Source: Paracoccus zeaxanthinifaciens ATCC 21588 (GTDB lineage: Bacteria; Pseudomonadota; Alphaproteobacteria; Rhodobacterales; Rhodobacteraceae). Taken from it: a DNA stretch of 62,630 nucleotides. Every line of letters begins with the position of its first letter. Within the stretch, counting starts at the first letter, position 1. The stretch covers positions 1 through 62,630 of the forward strand of contig NZ_ATUJ01000018.1 of assembly GCF_000420145.1 (NCBI RefSeq). Direction: 5' to 3'. Below the pieces are notes generated by a model. It saw nothing but the letters and a program-made list of their open reading frames with translations. It was not told the DNA's origin and searched no databases. The position numbers and the translations under genes were made by a program. Of this stretch, positions 23,501 through 34,024 are shown in pieces.

Positions 23501-25105
23501 ATGACCGATCACTGGAGCCGCCTTCAGGACCACCGCGCAGCCCAGGGCGATGCGCGGATCGACGCGCTGTTCGACGCGGACCGCGTGCAGGGCTTCACCG
23601 CCAGGGCCGACGGGATGGTCTTTGACTATTCCAAGACGATGATCGACGCGCAGGCGCGCGACATGCTTCTGGACCTTGCCCGTGACGCGCAGGTCGAGGC
23701 CCGCCGCGACGCCATGTTCGCGGGCGAGAAGATCAACGAGACCGAGGGCCGCGCGGTCCTGCACACCGCGCTGCGCAACCTCGATGCCAGCGTCACGGTC
23801 GATGGCCGCGACGTCATGCCCGAGGTCCGCAAGACCCATGCCCGCATGACCGCCTTCGCGCGCGACGTGCGCTCGGGTGCGTTCACGGGGCAGGGCGGCA
23901 AGATCACCGATGTCGTCAATATCGGCATCGGCGGCTCGGACCTGGGGCCGTTCATGGCGGTGCTGGCGCTTGCGCCATATCACGACGGGCCGCGCACGCA
24001 TTTCGTCAGCAACGTGGACGGCGCGGACATCGCGGATACGCTGAAGGGGCTGAACCCCGAAACGACGCTGGTGATCGTCGCGTCCAAGACCTTCACCACC
24101 ATCGAGACAATGACCAACGCCCGCACTGCGCGCGACTGGATGGCGGCAGCGGTCGCCCAGCCAGCGGCGCAATTCGCGGCGCTGTCCTCGGCCGTGGACA
24201 AGACCGCCGATTTCGGCATCGACGAATCCCGCGTCTTCGGCTTCGAGGACTGGGTCGGCGGGCGGTATTCGGTCTGGGGTCCGATCGGGCTGTCGGTCAT
24301 GCTGGCCGTCGGCCCCGAGGATTTCGACGCCTTCCTGGCCGGCGGCGCGGCGATGGACGCGCATTTCCGCAGCGCGCCGCTGGAGGCGAACCTGCCCGTG
24401 CTGCTGGCCCTGACGGGGATCTGGCATCACCAGGTCTGCGGCTATCCCACCCGCGCCGTGCTGCCCTATGACAACCGCCTGATCCGGCTGCCCGCCTATC
24501 TGCAGCAGCTGGAGATGGAATCGAACGGCAAGCGCGTCGCGATGGACGGCAGCGATCTGCCGGTCGTGTCCGGCCCCGTCGTCTGGGGCGAACCCGGCAC
24601 GAACGGCCAGCACGCCTTCTATCAGCTGATCCACCAGGGCACGATGCCCGTCCCGGCCGAGTTCATCCTGGCCGCGAACGGCCACGAGCCCGACCTGGCC
24701 CATCACCACATCCTGCTGGCCGCGAACTGCCTTGCGCAGTCCGAAGCCCTGATGCGGGGCCGCAGCCTGGACGAGGCGCGCGCCCTGATGGAGGCCAAGG
24801 GCCTGACCGGGGACGAGCTGGAACGCCAGGCGCGCCACCGCGTCTTCCCGGGCAACCGCCCCTCGACCACGCTGCTGATCGACAAGCTGACGCCCTTCGC
24901 GCTTGGCCAGATCGTCGCGCTCTATGAACACCGGGTGTTCGTCGAGGGCGTGATCCTGGGCATCAATAGCTTCGACCAATGGGGGGTCGAGCTGGGCAAG
25001 GAGCTGGCCCTGAAGGTCGAGCCGCTGCTGAAGGGCGAGGACGCCCCCGGCCACGACCCCTCGACCGAGGCGCTGGCCGGGCTGATCCGGCAGATGCGCG
25101 ACTGA
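23501..25105 (+). CDS. pgi: Glucose-6-phosphate isomerase
   Basis: The 534-residue enzyme carries [12 protein letters not shown], the PGI signature [40 protein letters not shown] and the active-site region [13 protein letters not shown]. It interconverts glucose-6-P and fructose-6-P, linking Entner-Doudoroff catabolism to gluconeogenesis and recycling. ATG 23501 follows AAGGAACGCC. It is the last gene of the zwf unit, with a strong terminator 7 bp after the stop. Confidence 0.98.
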   Translation: MTDHWSRLQDHRAAQGDARIDALFDADRVQGFTARADGMVFDYSKTMIDAQARDMLLDLARDAQVEARRDAMFAGEKINETEGRAVLHTALRNLDASVTVDGRDVMPEVRKTHARMTAFARDVRSGAFTGQGGKITDVVNIGIGGSDLGPFMAVLALAPYHDGPRTHFVSNVDGADIADTLKGLNPETTLVIVASKTFTTIETMTNARTARDWMAAAVAQPAAQFAALSSAVDKTADFGIDESRVFGFEDWVGGRYSVWGPIGLSVMLAVGPEDFDAFLAGGAAMDAHFRSAPLEANLPVLLALTGIWHHQVCGYPTRAVLPYDNRLIRLPAYLQQLEMESNGKRVAMDGSDLPVVSGPVVWGEPGTNGQHAFYQLIHQGTMPVPAEFILAANGHEPDLAHHHILLAANCLAQSEALMRGRSLDEARALMEAKGLTGDELERQARHRVFPGNRPSTTLLIDKLTPFALGQIVALYEHRVFVEGVILGINSFDQWGVELGKELALKVEPLLKGEDAPGHDPSTEALAGLIRQMRD

Positions 25106-25112
25106 GACGGAC

Positions 25113-25138
25113 AAAGGGGGGCGAAAGGCCCCCCTTTT
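25113..25138 (+). terminator. Rho-independent terminator after zwf-pgl-pgi
   Basis: AAAGGGGGGCGAAAGGCCCCCCTTTT: a 6-7 bp GC stem with a GAAA-type loop followed by TTTT, directly after the pgi stop. Confidence 0.85.
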
Positions 25139-25190
25139 CCTTTGCGGGGCAAATCGCTAGGTCTGGCTTCGATACAAGCGGGGTTTTCAC

Positions 25191-26228
25191 ATGGCGTTCT
25201 TCTCGAAACTGCGCGAGCGGCTGACGCGCTCTTCCACGAAGATCGGAGAGGGGCTGGACGGGATCGTGTCCGAGGACGCGACGCCGCCCGAAGCCGCGCC
25301 CCCTGCGCCCGCGCCCGAAACCCCGGCACCCGCCCCCGAGGCGCCCAAGCCCGCCGGCCTCGTCGGTCGTCTGTTCGGGGGTACCAAGGCCGAGGAACCG
25401 CGCCGCGCGCTGGACGACGACATGCTCGAGGACCTCGAGGACATGCTGGTCCAGGCCGATCTGGGCGTCGAGACCGCGCTGCGCGTCACCGCCAACATCG
25501 CCGAAGGCCGCATGGGTCGCCGCGTATCCGCGACCGAGCTGAAAGAGCTGCTGGCGACCGAGGTCGCGCGCATCATGGCCCCGGTGGCCCGTCCGCTGCC
25601 GCTCTATGCCAAGAAGCCGCAGGTCGTGCTGGTGGTCGGCGTGAACGGCGCGGGCAAGACCACGACCATCGGCAAGCTGGCCAGCCAGTTCCGCGCGGCG
25701 GGCAAGTCGGTCGTGATCGCGGCGGGCGATACCTTCCGTGCAGCGGCGGTCGAACAGCTGCAGGTCTGGGGCGACCGCGCGGGCGTTCCCGTGATGGTCG
25801 CGCCCCATGGCAGCGATCCCGCCAGCCTGGCCTGGGACGCGATGACCAAGGCCGAGGCCGACGGCGCGGACCTTCTGATGATCGACACCGCCGGACGGCT
25901 CCAGAACCGCCAGGACCTGATGGAGGAACTGGCCAAGATCGTCCGCGTCATCCGCAAGAAGGACCCCGAGGCCCCGCACAACACCCTGCTGGTGCTGGAT
26001 GCGACCACCGGCCAGAACGCGCTGAACCAGGTCGAGACGTTCCAGAAGCTGGCAGACGTGTCGGGCCTCGTGATGACCAAGCTGGACGGCACGGCGCGGG
26101 GCGGCGTGCTGGTGTCGCTGGCCGACCGCTTCGGCCTGCCGATCCACGCCATCGGGGTGGGTGAACAGATCGACGATCTGGACGCCTTCGACGCCGATGA
26201 ATTCGCGCGGGCACTCGTCGGGCTCTAA
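25191..26228 (+). CDS. ftsY: Signal recognition particle receptor FtsY
   Basis: The 345-residue protein has a short acidic, Pro/Ala-rich A region (to about 65), the helical N domain, and an SRP GTPase G domain with G1 GVNGAGKTTTIGKLA, insertion-box motif GDTFRAAAVEQL, G3 DTAGR, G4 TKLDGTARGG and closing GVGEQIDDLDAF. It docks SRP-ribosome complexes at the inner membrane. The A region is much shorter than in E. coli, as usual in Alphaproteobacteria. Its stop overlaps the convergent Hint-domain gene by 3 bases. Confidence 0.98.
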   Translation: MAFFSKLRERLTRSSTKIGEGLDGIVSEDATPPEAAPPAPAPETPAPAPEAPKPAGLVGRLFGGTKAEEPRRALDDDMLEDLEDMLVQADLGVETALRVTANIAEGRMGRRVSATELKELLATEVARIMAPVARPLPLYAKKPQVVLVVGVNGAGKTTTIGKLASQFRAAGKSVVIAAGDTFRAAAVEQLQVWGDRAGVPVMVAPHGSDPASLAWDAMTKAEADGADLLMIDTAGRLQNRQDLMEELAKIVRVIRKKDPEAPHNTLLVLDATTGQNALNQVETFQKLADVSGLVMTKLDGTARGGVLVSLADRFGLPIHAIGVGEQIDDLDAFDADEFARALVGL

Positions 26229-27340
26229 TCCGCGCAGACCAGCGCCCGTGCGTGGCGCTGGTGGCGGCGCAGCAGGCCGCGCGCCTGCTGGCCCGACAGG
26301 ATCGGACGCGCGGGCGTGAACTCCCGCCCGCCGGTCAGCGTGGTCACCGCCAGCCTGTCTGCGGGTGCAAGGCTCCGGATCGCCTGAGGTCCGGGCAGGA
26401 GGCTTTCGGCCAGCGCACCCTCGGCCTCGAGCAGGTGGTGCGCGTCCAGCAGAAGATGGCAATAGCCGACGCCCGTCGCATCGCGCATCACCTCGATCCC
26501 CGGCTGCCCGACCAGATGCCGGATCGCGACCAGCACCTCGGGGCTGCCGGTCATGCGCTCCGCGATCCGCGACCGGATCAGCACGCGATGCTGGGGCGAC
26601 AGGATCAGGTCGCGGCGGGGCAGGCCCCCGCCAAGCGCCCCCGCCGCGACCCGGATGGGACGGCGCTGCGGCGCAAGGTCCAGATCGCGCGGCCCCAGCC
26701 GCTGCATCCCGGCCCAGGCGATGCTCTGCATCCCCGCATCCGCCGTCCAGACCGCATCCCCCGCACGCAGATCCTGAACCTGCCGCAGCCCCTTGGCGGT
26801 GCGGATCGCCGTTCCTTCGGCAAAGCACAGCGTCGGCGTCGCCAGGCCGTAGACCAGCGAGGAATTGTTCGCCGGTGTCAGCCCCCGCAGGCCGCCATAG
26901 CGATAGGCGATCGCCGTATCGAAGACGGGCAGGCTGCCATCGGCCCGTGCGACCGGAAGGATCATCACGGTATGCCGCTCGCCGACCTCGTGGATGATCG
27001 AGGTTCCGACGACGCGGTTCAGGAACATCACGACGAACTGGCCGCCATCCGCGCCTACGATGTAGCCGCCGACCATGCTTTGCAGGCCGGTGCCTGCGGG
27101 CAGGACCGTGCTGCCGGTGCCGTGGCGCAGCGTCAGGTCCTGCGCCAGCGTCTGCTGGGTCTCGGAGGGGCTGTAATATCGGTGCTCGAACCGGTCGTCG
27201 TCATCCACGATGCCCACGACCTGGGTGACCGCGCCGGTGAAATCGATCGGTCCGCTGACGTTGCTCCAGGGCGAGTATTGCGTGCTCGATGCGTTCGGAA
27301 TGCGTCCGGGCATCGTCAGCAGAGTGATCTTGTGTTCCAT
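26225..27340 (-). CDS. Hint-domain (hedgehog/intein-type) protein
   Basis: The 371-residue protein begins MEHKITLLTMPGRIPNASST. An N-terminal part of about 165 residues has a beta-rich look (TQVVGIVDDDDRFEHRYYSP). A Hint_2 domain follows, starting at LCFAEGTAIRTAKGLRQVQDLRAGD, with the Cys at the autoprocessing position. It continues with RRDLILSPQHRVLIRS, the conserved SPQHR/H block. Such proteins are common in Rhodobacteraceae, often as exported RTX-like proteins; autocleavage is possible but many lack downstream splice residues. There is no signal peptide here. ATG 27340 is preceded by a weak AGGG. Confidence 0.85.
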   Translation of the reverse strand: MEHKITLLTMPGRIPNASSTQYSPWSNVSGPIDFTGAVTQVVGIVDDDDRFEHRYYSPSETQQTLAQDLTLRHGTGSTVLPAGTGLQSMVGGYIVGADGGQFVVMFLNRVVGTSIIHEVGERHTVMILPVARADGSLPVFDTAIAYRYGGLRGLTPANNSSLVYGLATPTLCFAEGTAIRTAKGLRQVQDLRAGDAVWTADAGMQSIAWAGMQRLGPRDLDLAPQRRPIRVAAGALGGGLPRRDLILSPQHRVLIRSRIAERMTGSPEVLVAIRHLVGQPGIEVMRDATGVGYCHLLLDAHHLLEAEGALAESLLPGPQAIRSLAPADRLAVTTLTGGREFTPARPILSGQQARGLLRRHQRHARALVCAD

Positions 27341-27420
27341 TCCGCGCGCCCTGCCTGCCACATGCCGTGACCCCACGTCTCGGCGGGGATCACACTATGG
27401 TAAGAAAGGTTAACGGGCCG

Positions 27421-28401
27421 TTAAGCGGACTGCGTCGCCGGGGCCGAGGTTCCCCGTTCGCGATAGGGCGTGCTGCCATATTGCGCCCGGTAGCATTTCG
27501 AGAAATGCGACGGGCTGGAGAAGCCCGATGCCAGCGCGATCTCGATGATCGACAGCTCGGTCTGCATCAGCAGGTTGCGCGCGCGGGCCAGTCGGGTCTC
27601 CATGTAGTACCGCTTTGGGCTGCGGTTCAGGTACCGGCGGAACAGCCGTTCCAGCTGGCGCGTGGACATGCCCGCATCGGTCGCCAGCTGCGCGGGGCTG
27701 ATCGGTTCTTCCAGGTTGGCCTCCATCCGCGCGATCACGGCGGCAAGGCGGGGGTGGCGCACGCCGATGCGGGTGGGGATCGACAGGCGCTGGCGGTCCT
27801 GATCGGTGCGGATGGCGGTGTGCAGCATCTGGTCGGCCACGTCGGCGGCAAGCGCGTCGCCATGCGCCTCGGCGATCAGGTGCAGCATCAGGTCGATCGC
27901 GGATGTCCCGCCCGCCGCCGTCAACCGGTTGCCGTCATGGACGAAGACGCTGCGGAACAGGTCCACCTGCGGATAGGCCTCGGCAAAGCCGTCGTGGTTT
28001 TCCCAGTGGATCGTGGCCTTGCGCCCGTCCAGCAGGCCCGCCTCGGCCAGGACCCAGGATCCGGTGCACAGCGCGCCGATCTGCGCGCCGCCCCGCGCCA
28101 TGCGGCGCAGCCACGCCATCACGGGGCGCGTGGCCTCGCGGGCGATCTCGGTACCGCCGCAGACCAGCACGACCTCGTCGCGCGAGGGGGGCGGGCCGTC
28201 CATCGCAAGACCGCCATCCAGGGCCAGCGCGGTGCCGTTGGAACAGACCGCGCGATCCCCCGCGGGGCCCACCAGCCGCCAGGTATAGAGCTGCTGTCCC
28301 GCCTGCCGGTTGGCCAGCCGCAGGGGCTCGATCGCGGCGGTGAAGGGCAGCATCGTGAACCGGTCGAGCAGCAGGAACGTGAAGCGGCGTGGGTTCGTCA
28401 T
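27421..28401 (-). CDS. GlxA-family transcriptional regulator (DJ-1/PfpI + AraC)
   Basis: The 326-residue protein has an N-terminal DJ-1/PfpI-like amidotransferase fold (about 1-185) with [22 protein letters not shown], where Cys is in the nucleophile-elbow position. A C-terminal AraC helix-turn-helix pair follows ([21 protein letters not shown] and [21 protein letters not shown]). Members sense amines, choline/betaine derivatives or amino acids and activate catabolic genes, for example GbdR and CdhR. The ligand is unknown, and no catabolic operon is adjacent. ATG 28401 (MTNPRRFTF) is chosen over an upstream ATG with an atypical extension. Confidence 0.92.
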   Translation of the reverse strand: MTNPRRFTFLLLDRFTMLPFTAAIEPLRLANRQAGQQLYTWRLVGPAGDRAVCSNGTALALDGGLAMDGPPPSRDEVVLVCGGTEIAREATRPVMAWLRRMARGGAQIGALCTGSWVLAEAGLLDGRKATIHWENHDGFAEAYPQVDLFRSVFVHDGNRLTAAGGTSAIDLMLHLIAEAHGDALAADVADQMLHTAIRTDQDRQRLSIPTRIGVRHPRLAAVIARMEANLEEPISPAQLATDAGMSTRQLERLFRRYLNRSPKRYYMETRLARARNLLMQTELSIIEIALASGFSSPSHFSKCYRAQYGSTPYRERGTSAPATQSA

Positions 28402-28585
28402 CGGCTGGGCGCATCCTGGCAAGTCATCTGCCCGGCACCCAACCAGCGAACGATCCGCTTCGCAAGAATTTACGTCACCCGCGCCGTTGTCGCCAAAAGG
28501 ATGCACGGGGGTTCAGCAAACCCTTTCCCTGAGGGCCATTCGCGTCTATATCGTCCCGACCATTTTTTCCAAGGAGCGTATCGAG

Positions 28586-29995
28586 ATGACGCAGGATACC
28601 CGCAAACCCGTCGCCACCCAAACCTGGGACAAGGCCGGCTGGCGCGCCTATCCGCGCATCCAGATGCCCGATTATACGGACGCCGACGCGCTGTCGGCGG
28701 TCGAATCGCAGCTGCGGCGCCTGCCGCCCCTGGTCTTCGCGGGCGAGGCACGCCGCCTCAAGGCCCAGCTGGCCGAAGTGGGCGCCGGTCGCGGCTTCCT
28801 GCTGCAGGGCGGCGATTGCGCCGAGAGCTTCCAGGAATTTAGTGCCGACAACATCCGCGACACCTTCAAGGTGATCCTGCAGATGGCGGTCGTTCTGACC
28901 TGGGGCGCGCAGATGCCCGTCGTCAAGGTCGGCCGCATGGCGGGCCAGTTCGCCAAGCCGCGCAGCTCGGCCATGGAAACCGTGAACGGCGTCGAACTGC
29001 CCAGCTATCGCGGCGACATCATCAACGGCTTCGACTTCACCCCCGAGGCCCGCATCCCCGATCCGCAGCGCATGCTGTCGGCCTATACCCAGGCGGCTGC
29101 GTCGCTCAATCTGCTGCGCGCCTTCTCGACCGGCGGGTTCGCGGACATGCACCGCGTCCAGAGCTGGATCGCCGATTTCGTGGGCGGCCCCGAGGCTGCG
29201 AAGTACCGCGACATCGCGGGCCGCATCGGTGATGCGATGGCCTTCATGCAGGCCGCCGGCGTGAACTCGGACACGGCGCACCAGCTGTCCAAGGTCGATT
29301 TCTACACCAGCCACGAGGCGCTGCTTCTGGAATACGAAGAGGCGCTGGCCCGCATCGACACCACCACCGGCCTGCCGGTCGCGGGGTCGGGTCACATGAT
29401 CTGGATCGGCGACCGCACCCGTCAGCCCGATGGCGCACATGTCGAATTCGCGCGCGGCGTCCAGAACCCGATCGGCCTGAAATGCGGCCCCTCGACCTCG
29501 GCCGAGGATCTGAAGGTGCTGATGGCCAAGCTGAACCCGGAAAACGAGGCCGGTCGCCTGACGCTGATCGCGCGCTTCGGTGCGGGGCAGGTCGGCGATC
29601 ACCTGCCGCGCCTGATCAAGGCCGTGCAGGAAGAGGGTGCGAACGTCGTCTGGTCCTGCGATCCGATGCACGGCAACGTCATCAAGTCCTCGACCGGGTA
29701 CAAGACCCGCGCCTTCGATTCGATCCTGCGCGAGGTCCGCGAGTTCTTCGGCGTCCACGCGGCCGAAGGCACGATCCCGGGCGGCGTCCATTTCGAGATG
29801 ACGGGCCAGGACGTGACCGAATGCACCGGCGGCGTCCGCGCCGTCACCGACGAGAACCTGTCGGACCGCTATCACACCGCCTGCGACCCGCGCCTGAACG
29901 CCAGCCAGTCGCTGGAACTGGCCTTCCTGGTCGCCGAGGAGCTGCGCGCCCGCCGCGAGGCTGCCGGTGCGGCCGAGGTCGCCAAGGCCGTCTGA
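28586..29995 (+). CDS. aroG: Class II 3-deoxy-7-phosphoheptulonate synthase
   Basis: The 469-residue enzyme is the plant/Mycobacterium-type (class II) DAHP synthase: [11 protein letters not shown] near residue 78, [36 protein letters not shown] split around GDRTRQ, and WSCDPMHGN for PEP and metal binding. It condenses PEP and erythrose-4-phosphate, opening the shikimate pathway. A strong AAGGAG precedes ATG 28586. It is monocistronic with its own terminator. aroK and aroB are 8 kb downstream, and the erythrose-4-P source tkt is adjacent. Confidence 0.96.
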   Translation: MTQDTRKPVATQTWDKAGWRAYPRIQMPDYTDADALSAVESQLRRLPPLVFAGEARRLKAQLAEVGAGRGFLLQGGDCAESFQEFSADNIRDTFKVILQMAVVLTWGAQMPVVKVGRMAGQFAKPRSSAMETVNGVELPSYRGDIINGFDFTPEARIPDPQRMLSAYTQAAASLNLLRAFSTGGFADMHRVQSWIADFVGGPEAAKYRDIAGRIGDAMAFMQAAGVNSDTAHQLSKVDFYTSHEALLLEYEEALARIDTTTGLPVAGSGHMIWIGDRTRQPDGAHVEFARGVQNPIGLKCGPSTSAEDLKVLMAKLNPENEAGRLTLIARFGAGQVGDHLPRLIKAVQEEGANVVWSCDPMHGNVIKSSTGYKTRAFDSILREVREFFGVHAAEGTIPGGVHFEMTGQDVTECTGGVRAVTDENLSDRYHTACDPRLNASQSLELAFLVAEELRARREAAGAAEVAKAV

Positions 29996-30017
29996 ACGCG
30001 GTCGCCATGAATGCAGA

Positions 30018-30046
30018 AGGCCCGGACGGATCGTCCGGGCCTTTTT
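30018..30046 (+). terminator. Rho-independent terminator after aroG
   Basis: AGGCCCGGACG and CGTCCGGGCCT form an 11-bp stem with a short loop, followed by TTTTTG. It lies 22 bp after the DAHP synthase stop. Confidence 0.9.
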
Positions 30047-30077
30047 GTTTGCGGGCCTGTTGATTCTCGGGGCAGGG

Positions 30078-30947
30078 TCACTTCCAGCGGCGGTGGACCC
30101 AGAACCATTGCCCCATATGGCGGCGCACCAGCTGTTCCAGATCGTCGTTCAGCGCCTGCATCATGTCCTTGGCATCGCCATGCGGCACCGGATCGCCCAC
30201 ATGGACGCGAAAGCCCAACCCGTCCTCCTTGCGGATCGCGTGCACCGGCAGCAGCAGCGCGTCATAGCGGATGGCAAGCTCGGCCGGGGTCAGCACGGTC
30301 TTGGACGGCAGGTCGAAGAAGCGCAGCTCGGGCGAGTGGCGGTCGTGCTGATCGAACCCGAGCGCAAGCCAGCCCCCGCCGCGCAGGAAGCGCAGCATCG
30401 CCGACAGACCCGCACGCCCGCGCGGGAACAGCGGCTCGGAAATGGCCGTGATGGCGGGGATATAGTGGCGGTTGAACGCCTCGTTGTTCATCGGGCGGTA
30501 CAGCGCCCCGACGGGATAGCCCCGCCCCGACAATGCTCCGCGCATCGCGTCGTAATTGCCGAAATGGGCGCAGGCGATGATGACCGGACGCCCGGATTCG
30601 AACGCCTCCTCCAGCACCGGCAGGCCCGGACCCTCCAGCGGGTCGGCGGCGTGGATGCGCGATGTGAATTCCTCGCCCGAATAGATCTCGGCGATGGCGC
30701 GGCCCGCATTGTCGGGAACGGCGCGGACGATCTGCTCGACCTCGGTCTCGGACAGGTCGGGGCGGGCCAGCGCAAGGTTGTCGCGGATCCGCCTGCGCCA
30801 TCCGGCCAGGGGTGCGATCACCCGAGAGAAGATCCACCCCGTCATCGGAATGCGGCGTTCATAGGGCAACAGGCGCGTCGCGCCCACCACCAGCAGGAAT
30901 GCCCGGTTCGCCAGCCTGTCGATCAGCGTCGTTCCGTCTTCGCGCAT
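30078..30947 (-). CDS. LpxL/HtrB-type lysophospholipid/lipid A acyltransferase
   Basis: The 289-residue protein has the family HX4D catalytic motif in ACAHFGNYDAM and a conserved GALYRPMNNEAFNRH block, then RGRAGLSAMLRFLRGGGWLALGFDQHDRHS. An N-terminal hydrophobic stretch (RAFLLVVGATRLLP) would anchor it at the inner membrane. It is expected to add a secondary acyl chain to lipid A or acylate a related lipid. It overlaps the EamA gene stop (TGATG), downstream of tkt. Confidence 0.9.
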   Translation of the reverse strand: MREDGTTLIDRLANRAFLLVVGATRLLPYERRIPMTGWIFSRVIAPLAGWRRRIRDNLALARPDLSETEVEQIVRAVPDNAGRAIAEIYSGEEFTSRIHAADPLEGPGLPVLEEAFESGRPVIIACAHFGNYDAMRGALSGRGYPVGALYRPMNNEAFNRHYIPAITAISEPLFPRGRAGLSAMLRFLRGGGWLALGFDQHDRHSPELRFFDLPSKTVLTPAELAIRYDALLLPVHAIRKEDGLGFRVHVGDPVPHGDAKDMMQALNDDLEQLVRRHMGQWFWVHRRWK

Positions 30948-31864
30948 CAGCCCTTCCTTGCCGCGCGCGCCTCGCGCGACCAAACGTAAAGCCCCGCGAC
31001 CACGATAATCGTGGCCCCCGTCACGGTCCAGCGATCGGGGATCTGGCCGAAGAAGATCCAGCCCCACAGCCCCGCCCAGACCAGCCCGGTATAGCCGAAG
31101 GGCGCAAGGGCCCCGGCCTCGGCGGTGCTGAAGGCGCGCACCAGCAGGTACTGGCTGGCCGTCCCGAAGATCGCAAGCAGCCCGAAGGCCCAGAAATCCG
31201 CAAGCGCGATCGGTTCCCAGACGAAGGGCAGGATCGCGCTGAACAGGATCGTGCCGATCACGGCGGACCACATGACCGAGGTGGTCGGCGTGTCGGTCCG
31301 CGTCATGCGCGTCAGCAGCGCGCCCGCCGCGAAGGTGAAGGCCCCGACCAGCGGCAGCAGGGCCGCGGGCTGGAAAACGCCCGCGCCGGGACGGATGATG
31401 ATCATCGCGCCGACAAGCGCCGCCACGATCCCCGCGATGCGGCGGGGGCCGACCTTCTCGCCCAAAAACAGCGCGGCCCCAAGCGTGATCAGGACCGGGT
31501 TCAGGTCCATGATCGCCGTGGCCTCGGCCAGGCCGATATACTGGATGGCGGTGAAGAACAGGCCAACCGATCCCATCTGCGTCAGCGCGCGGCAGAATTG
31601 CAGGCCGGGATGCTTGCTGCGCATCGCGGGCAGCACGCCCCCGCGAAAGATCGCAAGCAGGATCAGCAGGTTGCCGGTGAAGCGCCACCAGATCACCTGC
31701 ATCGGATGATAGGTCTGGGTCAGGTATTTCGCCGTCGCATCCATCAGCGTGAAGCCGAGGATCGCGGCGATGACCAGCACGATCCCCATCGCCTGATCGG
31801 AAGAGGGCCGGAACCGGCCCCCGTCATGGCCCATCAGGGCGAAACCGCGTGCCAGCGCCCTCAT
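30947..31864 (-). CDS. EamA/DMT-family transporter
   Basis: The protein of about 305 residues has ten predicted helices in two EamA repeats. The first begins MGIVLVIAAILGFTLMDATA, and AEATAIMDLNPVLITLGAALFLGEK marks the first repeat end. The second contains STAEAGALAPFGYTGLVWAGLWGWIFFGQIP. Drug/metabolite exporters of this family move amino acids, nucleosides or purines; the substrate is unknown. The start is uncertain: ATG 31864, 31834 and 31786 are all in frame, none with a strong ribosome site. It lies between tkt and an acyltransferase gene. Confidence 0.88.
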   Translation of the reverse strand: MRALARGFALMGHDGGRFRPSSDQAMGIVLVIAAILGFTLMDATAKYLTQTYHPMQVIWWRFTGNLLILLAIFRGGVLPAMRSKHPGLQFCRALTQMGSVGLFFTAIQYIGLAEATAIMDLNPVLITLGAALFLGEKVGPRRIAGIVAALVGAMIIIRPGAGVFQPAALLPLVGAFTFAAGALLTRMTRTDTPTTSVMWSAVIGTILFSAILPFVWEPIALADFWAFGLLAIFGTASQYLLVRAFSTAEAGALAPFGYTGLVWAGLWGWIFFGQIPDRWTVTGATIIVVAGLYVWSREARAARKG

Positions 31865-31877
31865 GCCGGCACCGGAA

Positions 31878-31901
31878 CGCCGGGGTGCGATGACCCCGGC
31901 G
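31878..31901. other. Perfect 9-bp inverted repeat between tkt and EamA gene
   Basis: CGCCGGGGT-N6-ACCCCGGCG lies just after the tkt stop. It lacks a T-run, so it is more likely an RNA-stabilising or attenuating hairpin than a full terminator. Confidence 0.4.
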
Positions 31902-31922
31902 CCCTGCCCGAAATGGGGCGTG

Positions 31923-33941
31923 TCACAGAAGCGCCTTGGCGCGCTCGACCGTGGCTTCGGTGGTGATGCCGAAATGCTTGTAGAGCGCGGGCGCCGGACC
32001 CGAAGCGCCGAAGCCCTCCATGCCGATGAAGGCGGATTTCGCCTCGGTGCCACGCTCGCCCAGCAGCAGCCAGTCCCAGGGCTGGCGGACGGCGGCCTCG
32101 ATCGCGATGCGGACGGTGCCCGCGGGCAGCACCTCTTCGCGATAGGCGGCGGGTTGCGCGCGGAACAGCTCCATCGAGGGGACCGAGACGACGCGGGTCG
32201 GGATGCCGTCGGCCTCGAGCGCGTCGCGCGCCTCGACCGCGATCTCGACCTCGGAACCCGAGGCCATCAGCACGACCTTGGGGCTGTCGCTGGCTTCGCG
32301 CAGGACATAGGCGCCCTTGGCGGTCAGGTTCTGGTCGATGTCCTGGCGCAGCAGCGGCAGGTTCTGACGCGACAGCGCCAGGACCGAGGGCGCGCTGTCA
32401 TGCGACAGGGCGATCTGCCAGGCCTCGGCGGTCTCGATCTGGTCAGCGGGGCGGAAGGTCAGCGTGTTCGGCGTCGCGCGGCAGATCGCCAGATGCTCGA
32501 CCGGCTGGTGGGTCGGACCGTCCTCGCCCAGGCCGATGCTGTCATGGGTCATGACATAGACGACCGGCAGGCCCATCAGCGCCGACAGGCGCATCGAGCC
32601 GCGCGCATAGTCGGTGAAGGTCAGGAAGGTGCCGCCATAGGGGCGGAAGCCGCCATGCAGCCAGATGCCGTTCATCGCGGCGGCCATGCCGTGTTCGCGG
32701 ATGCCGTAATGCATGTAGCGGCCCATGCGGTCTTCGGCGCTGAAGACGCCCATGTCGCCGGTCTTGGTGTTGTTCGACCCGGTCAGGTCGGCCGAGCCGC
32801 CGAAATTCTCGGGCATGTTCGGGTTCAGCGCGGCCAGCACGTTCTCGGAGGCCTTGCGGGTCGCGACCTTCGGCTTCTCGTCGCGGGTCGTCGCCTTGAA
32901 GGCGGCGATGGCCTCGTCCAGCTTGGGGTTCACGCCATTGGTGATGCGGCGGCTGAACTCGTCGCGGTGCTCGGTCGACAGGGCATCGACGCGGGCGCGC
33001 CATTCGTCATGGGCGGCAGCGCCGCGGGTGCCGATCTCGCGCCATGCCGACATGATCTCGGCGGGGATGTCGAAGGGCTCGGCGGTCCAGCCATAGGCCT
33101 CGCGCGTGGCCGCGATCTCGTCCTTGCCCAGGGGCGAGCCGTGGGCCTTGTTGGTGTCGGCCTTGTTCGGCGCGCCGAAGCCGATGATGGTCTTGCAGTC
33201 CACCAGCGTCGGGCGGCCGTCGCCATTCGCGGCCTCGGTCAGGGCGCGGTCGATATCGGCGGGGTCGTGACCGTCGCAGGACAGCACGCGCCAGCCCGCG
33301 GCGGCAAAGCGCGCATGCTGGTCGGTCTTGTCCGACAGGCTGACGCGGCCGTCGATGGTGATGTCGTTGTTGTCCCACAGCACGATCAGGCGGCCCAGCT
33401 GCTGGGCGCCAGCCATGGCGATGGCCTCGTGGCTGATGCCCTCCATCAGGCAGCCGTCACCGGCGATGACCCAGGTGCGGTGGTCGCACAGGCCCTCGCC
33501 GTATTCGGCGCGCATGGCTTCTTCCGCGATGGCGAAACCGACCGAGGTGGCGATGCCCTGGCCAAGCGGACCGGTCGTCGTCTCGACGCCCTCGACATGG
33601 CCGTATTCGGGGTGACCGGCGGTGATCGCGTCGATCTGGCGGAAGTTGCGGATCTGGTCCAGCGTCATCTGCTCGTAGCCGGTGAGGTGCAGCAGCGCAT
33701 AGATCAGCATCGAGCCGTGGCCCGCCGACAGGATGAAGCGGTCGCGGTCGAACCAGTTCGGCGCCTTGGCATCGAACTTGAGGTGGTTGCGGAACAGGAC
33801 GGTCGCGACATCGGCCATGCCCATCGGCATGCCGGGATGGCCGGAATTGGCGGCCTCGACGGCGTCCATCGACAGCACGCGGATCGCGCTGGCCAGTTTC
33901 CAGTGGTCGGGGTTGGCAGAGCGGCGGGCAGCGATATCCAT
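31923..33941 (-). CDS. tkt: Transketolase
   Basis: The 672-residue enzyme has the ThDP-binding [16 protein letters not shown] region (GDG-X-NN motif), [12 protein letters not shown] near the start, and the transketolase signature around [20 protein letters not shown]. The pyrimidine domain has [20 protein letters not shown]. It moves two-carbon units in the pentose phosphate pathway and supplies erythrose-4-P for aroG. ATG 33941 ([14 protein letters not shown]) is preferred; an upstream frame to 34028 lacks family similarity. Confidence 0.98.
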   Translation of the reverse strand: MDIAARRSANPDHWKLASAIRVLSMDAVEAANSGHPGMPMGMADVATVLFRNHLKFDAKAPNWFDRDRFILSAGHGSMLIYALLHLTGYEQMTLDQIRNFRQIDAITAGHPEYGHVEGVETTTGPLGQGIATSVGFAIAEEAMRAEYGEGLCDHRTWVIAGDGCLMEGISHEAIAMAGAQQLGRLIVLWDNNDITIDGRVSLSDKTDQHARFAAAGWRVLSCDGHDPADIDRALTEAANGDGRPTLVDCKTIIGFGAPNKADTNKAHGSPLGKDEIAATREAYGWTAEPFDIPAEIMSAWREIGTRGAAAHDEWRARVDALSTEHRDEFSRRITNGVNPKLDEAIAAFKATTRDEKPKVATRKASENVLAALNPNMPENFGGSADLTGSNNTKTGDMGVFSAEDRMGRYMHYGIREHGMAAAMNGIWLHGGFRPYGGTFLTFTDYARGSMRLSALMGLPVVYVMTHDSIGLGEDGPTHQPVEHLAICRATPNTLTFRPADQIETAEAWQIALSHDSAPSVLALSRQNLPLLRQDIDQNLTAKGAYVLREASDSPKVVLMASGSEVEIAVEARDALEADGIPTRVVSVPSMELFRAQPAAYREEVLPAGTVRIAIEAAVRQPWDWLLLGERGTEAKSAFIGMEGFGASGPAPALYKHFGITTEATVERAKALL

Positions 33942-33988
33942 TGGCGGTCCTTGCAGCAGGTATGTGGTTGCGGATTTGTTAGGCGTCA

Positions 33989-34015
33989 CGGCGCGCCGTT
34001 GCAAGCGGCGCGCCG
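33989..34015. terminator. GC hairpin between corC-like gene and tkt
   Basis: Two copies of CGGCGCGCCG (33989-33998 and 34006-34015), each itself a palindrome, are 7 bp apart and can form a 10-bp stem. It follows the corC/hlyC-like stop on the minus strand, but with only a weak downstream T content, so termination is uncertain. Confidence 0.45.
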
Positions 34016-34024
34016 AATAACTTG

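Noticed and set aside
17585..25105. eda (KDPG aldolase) in the sugar-catabolism region
   Set aside because: No frame with an aldolase-type Schiff-base motif is present between edd and pgi; the gene must be elsewhere.
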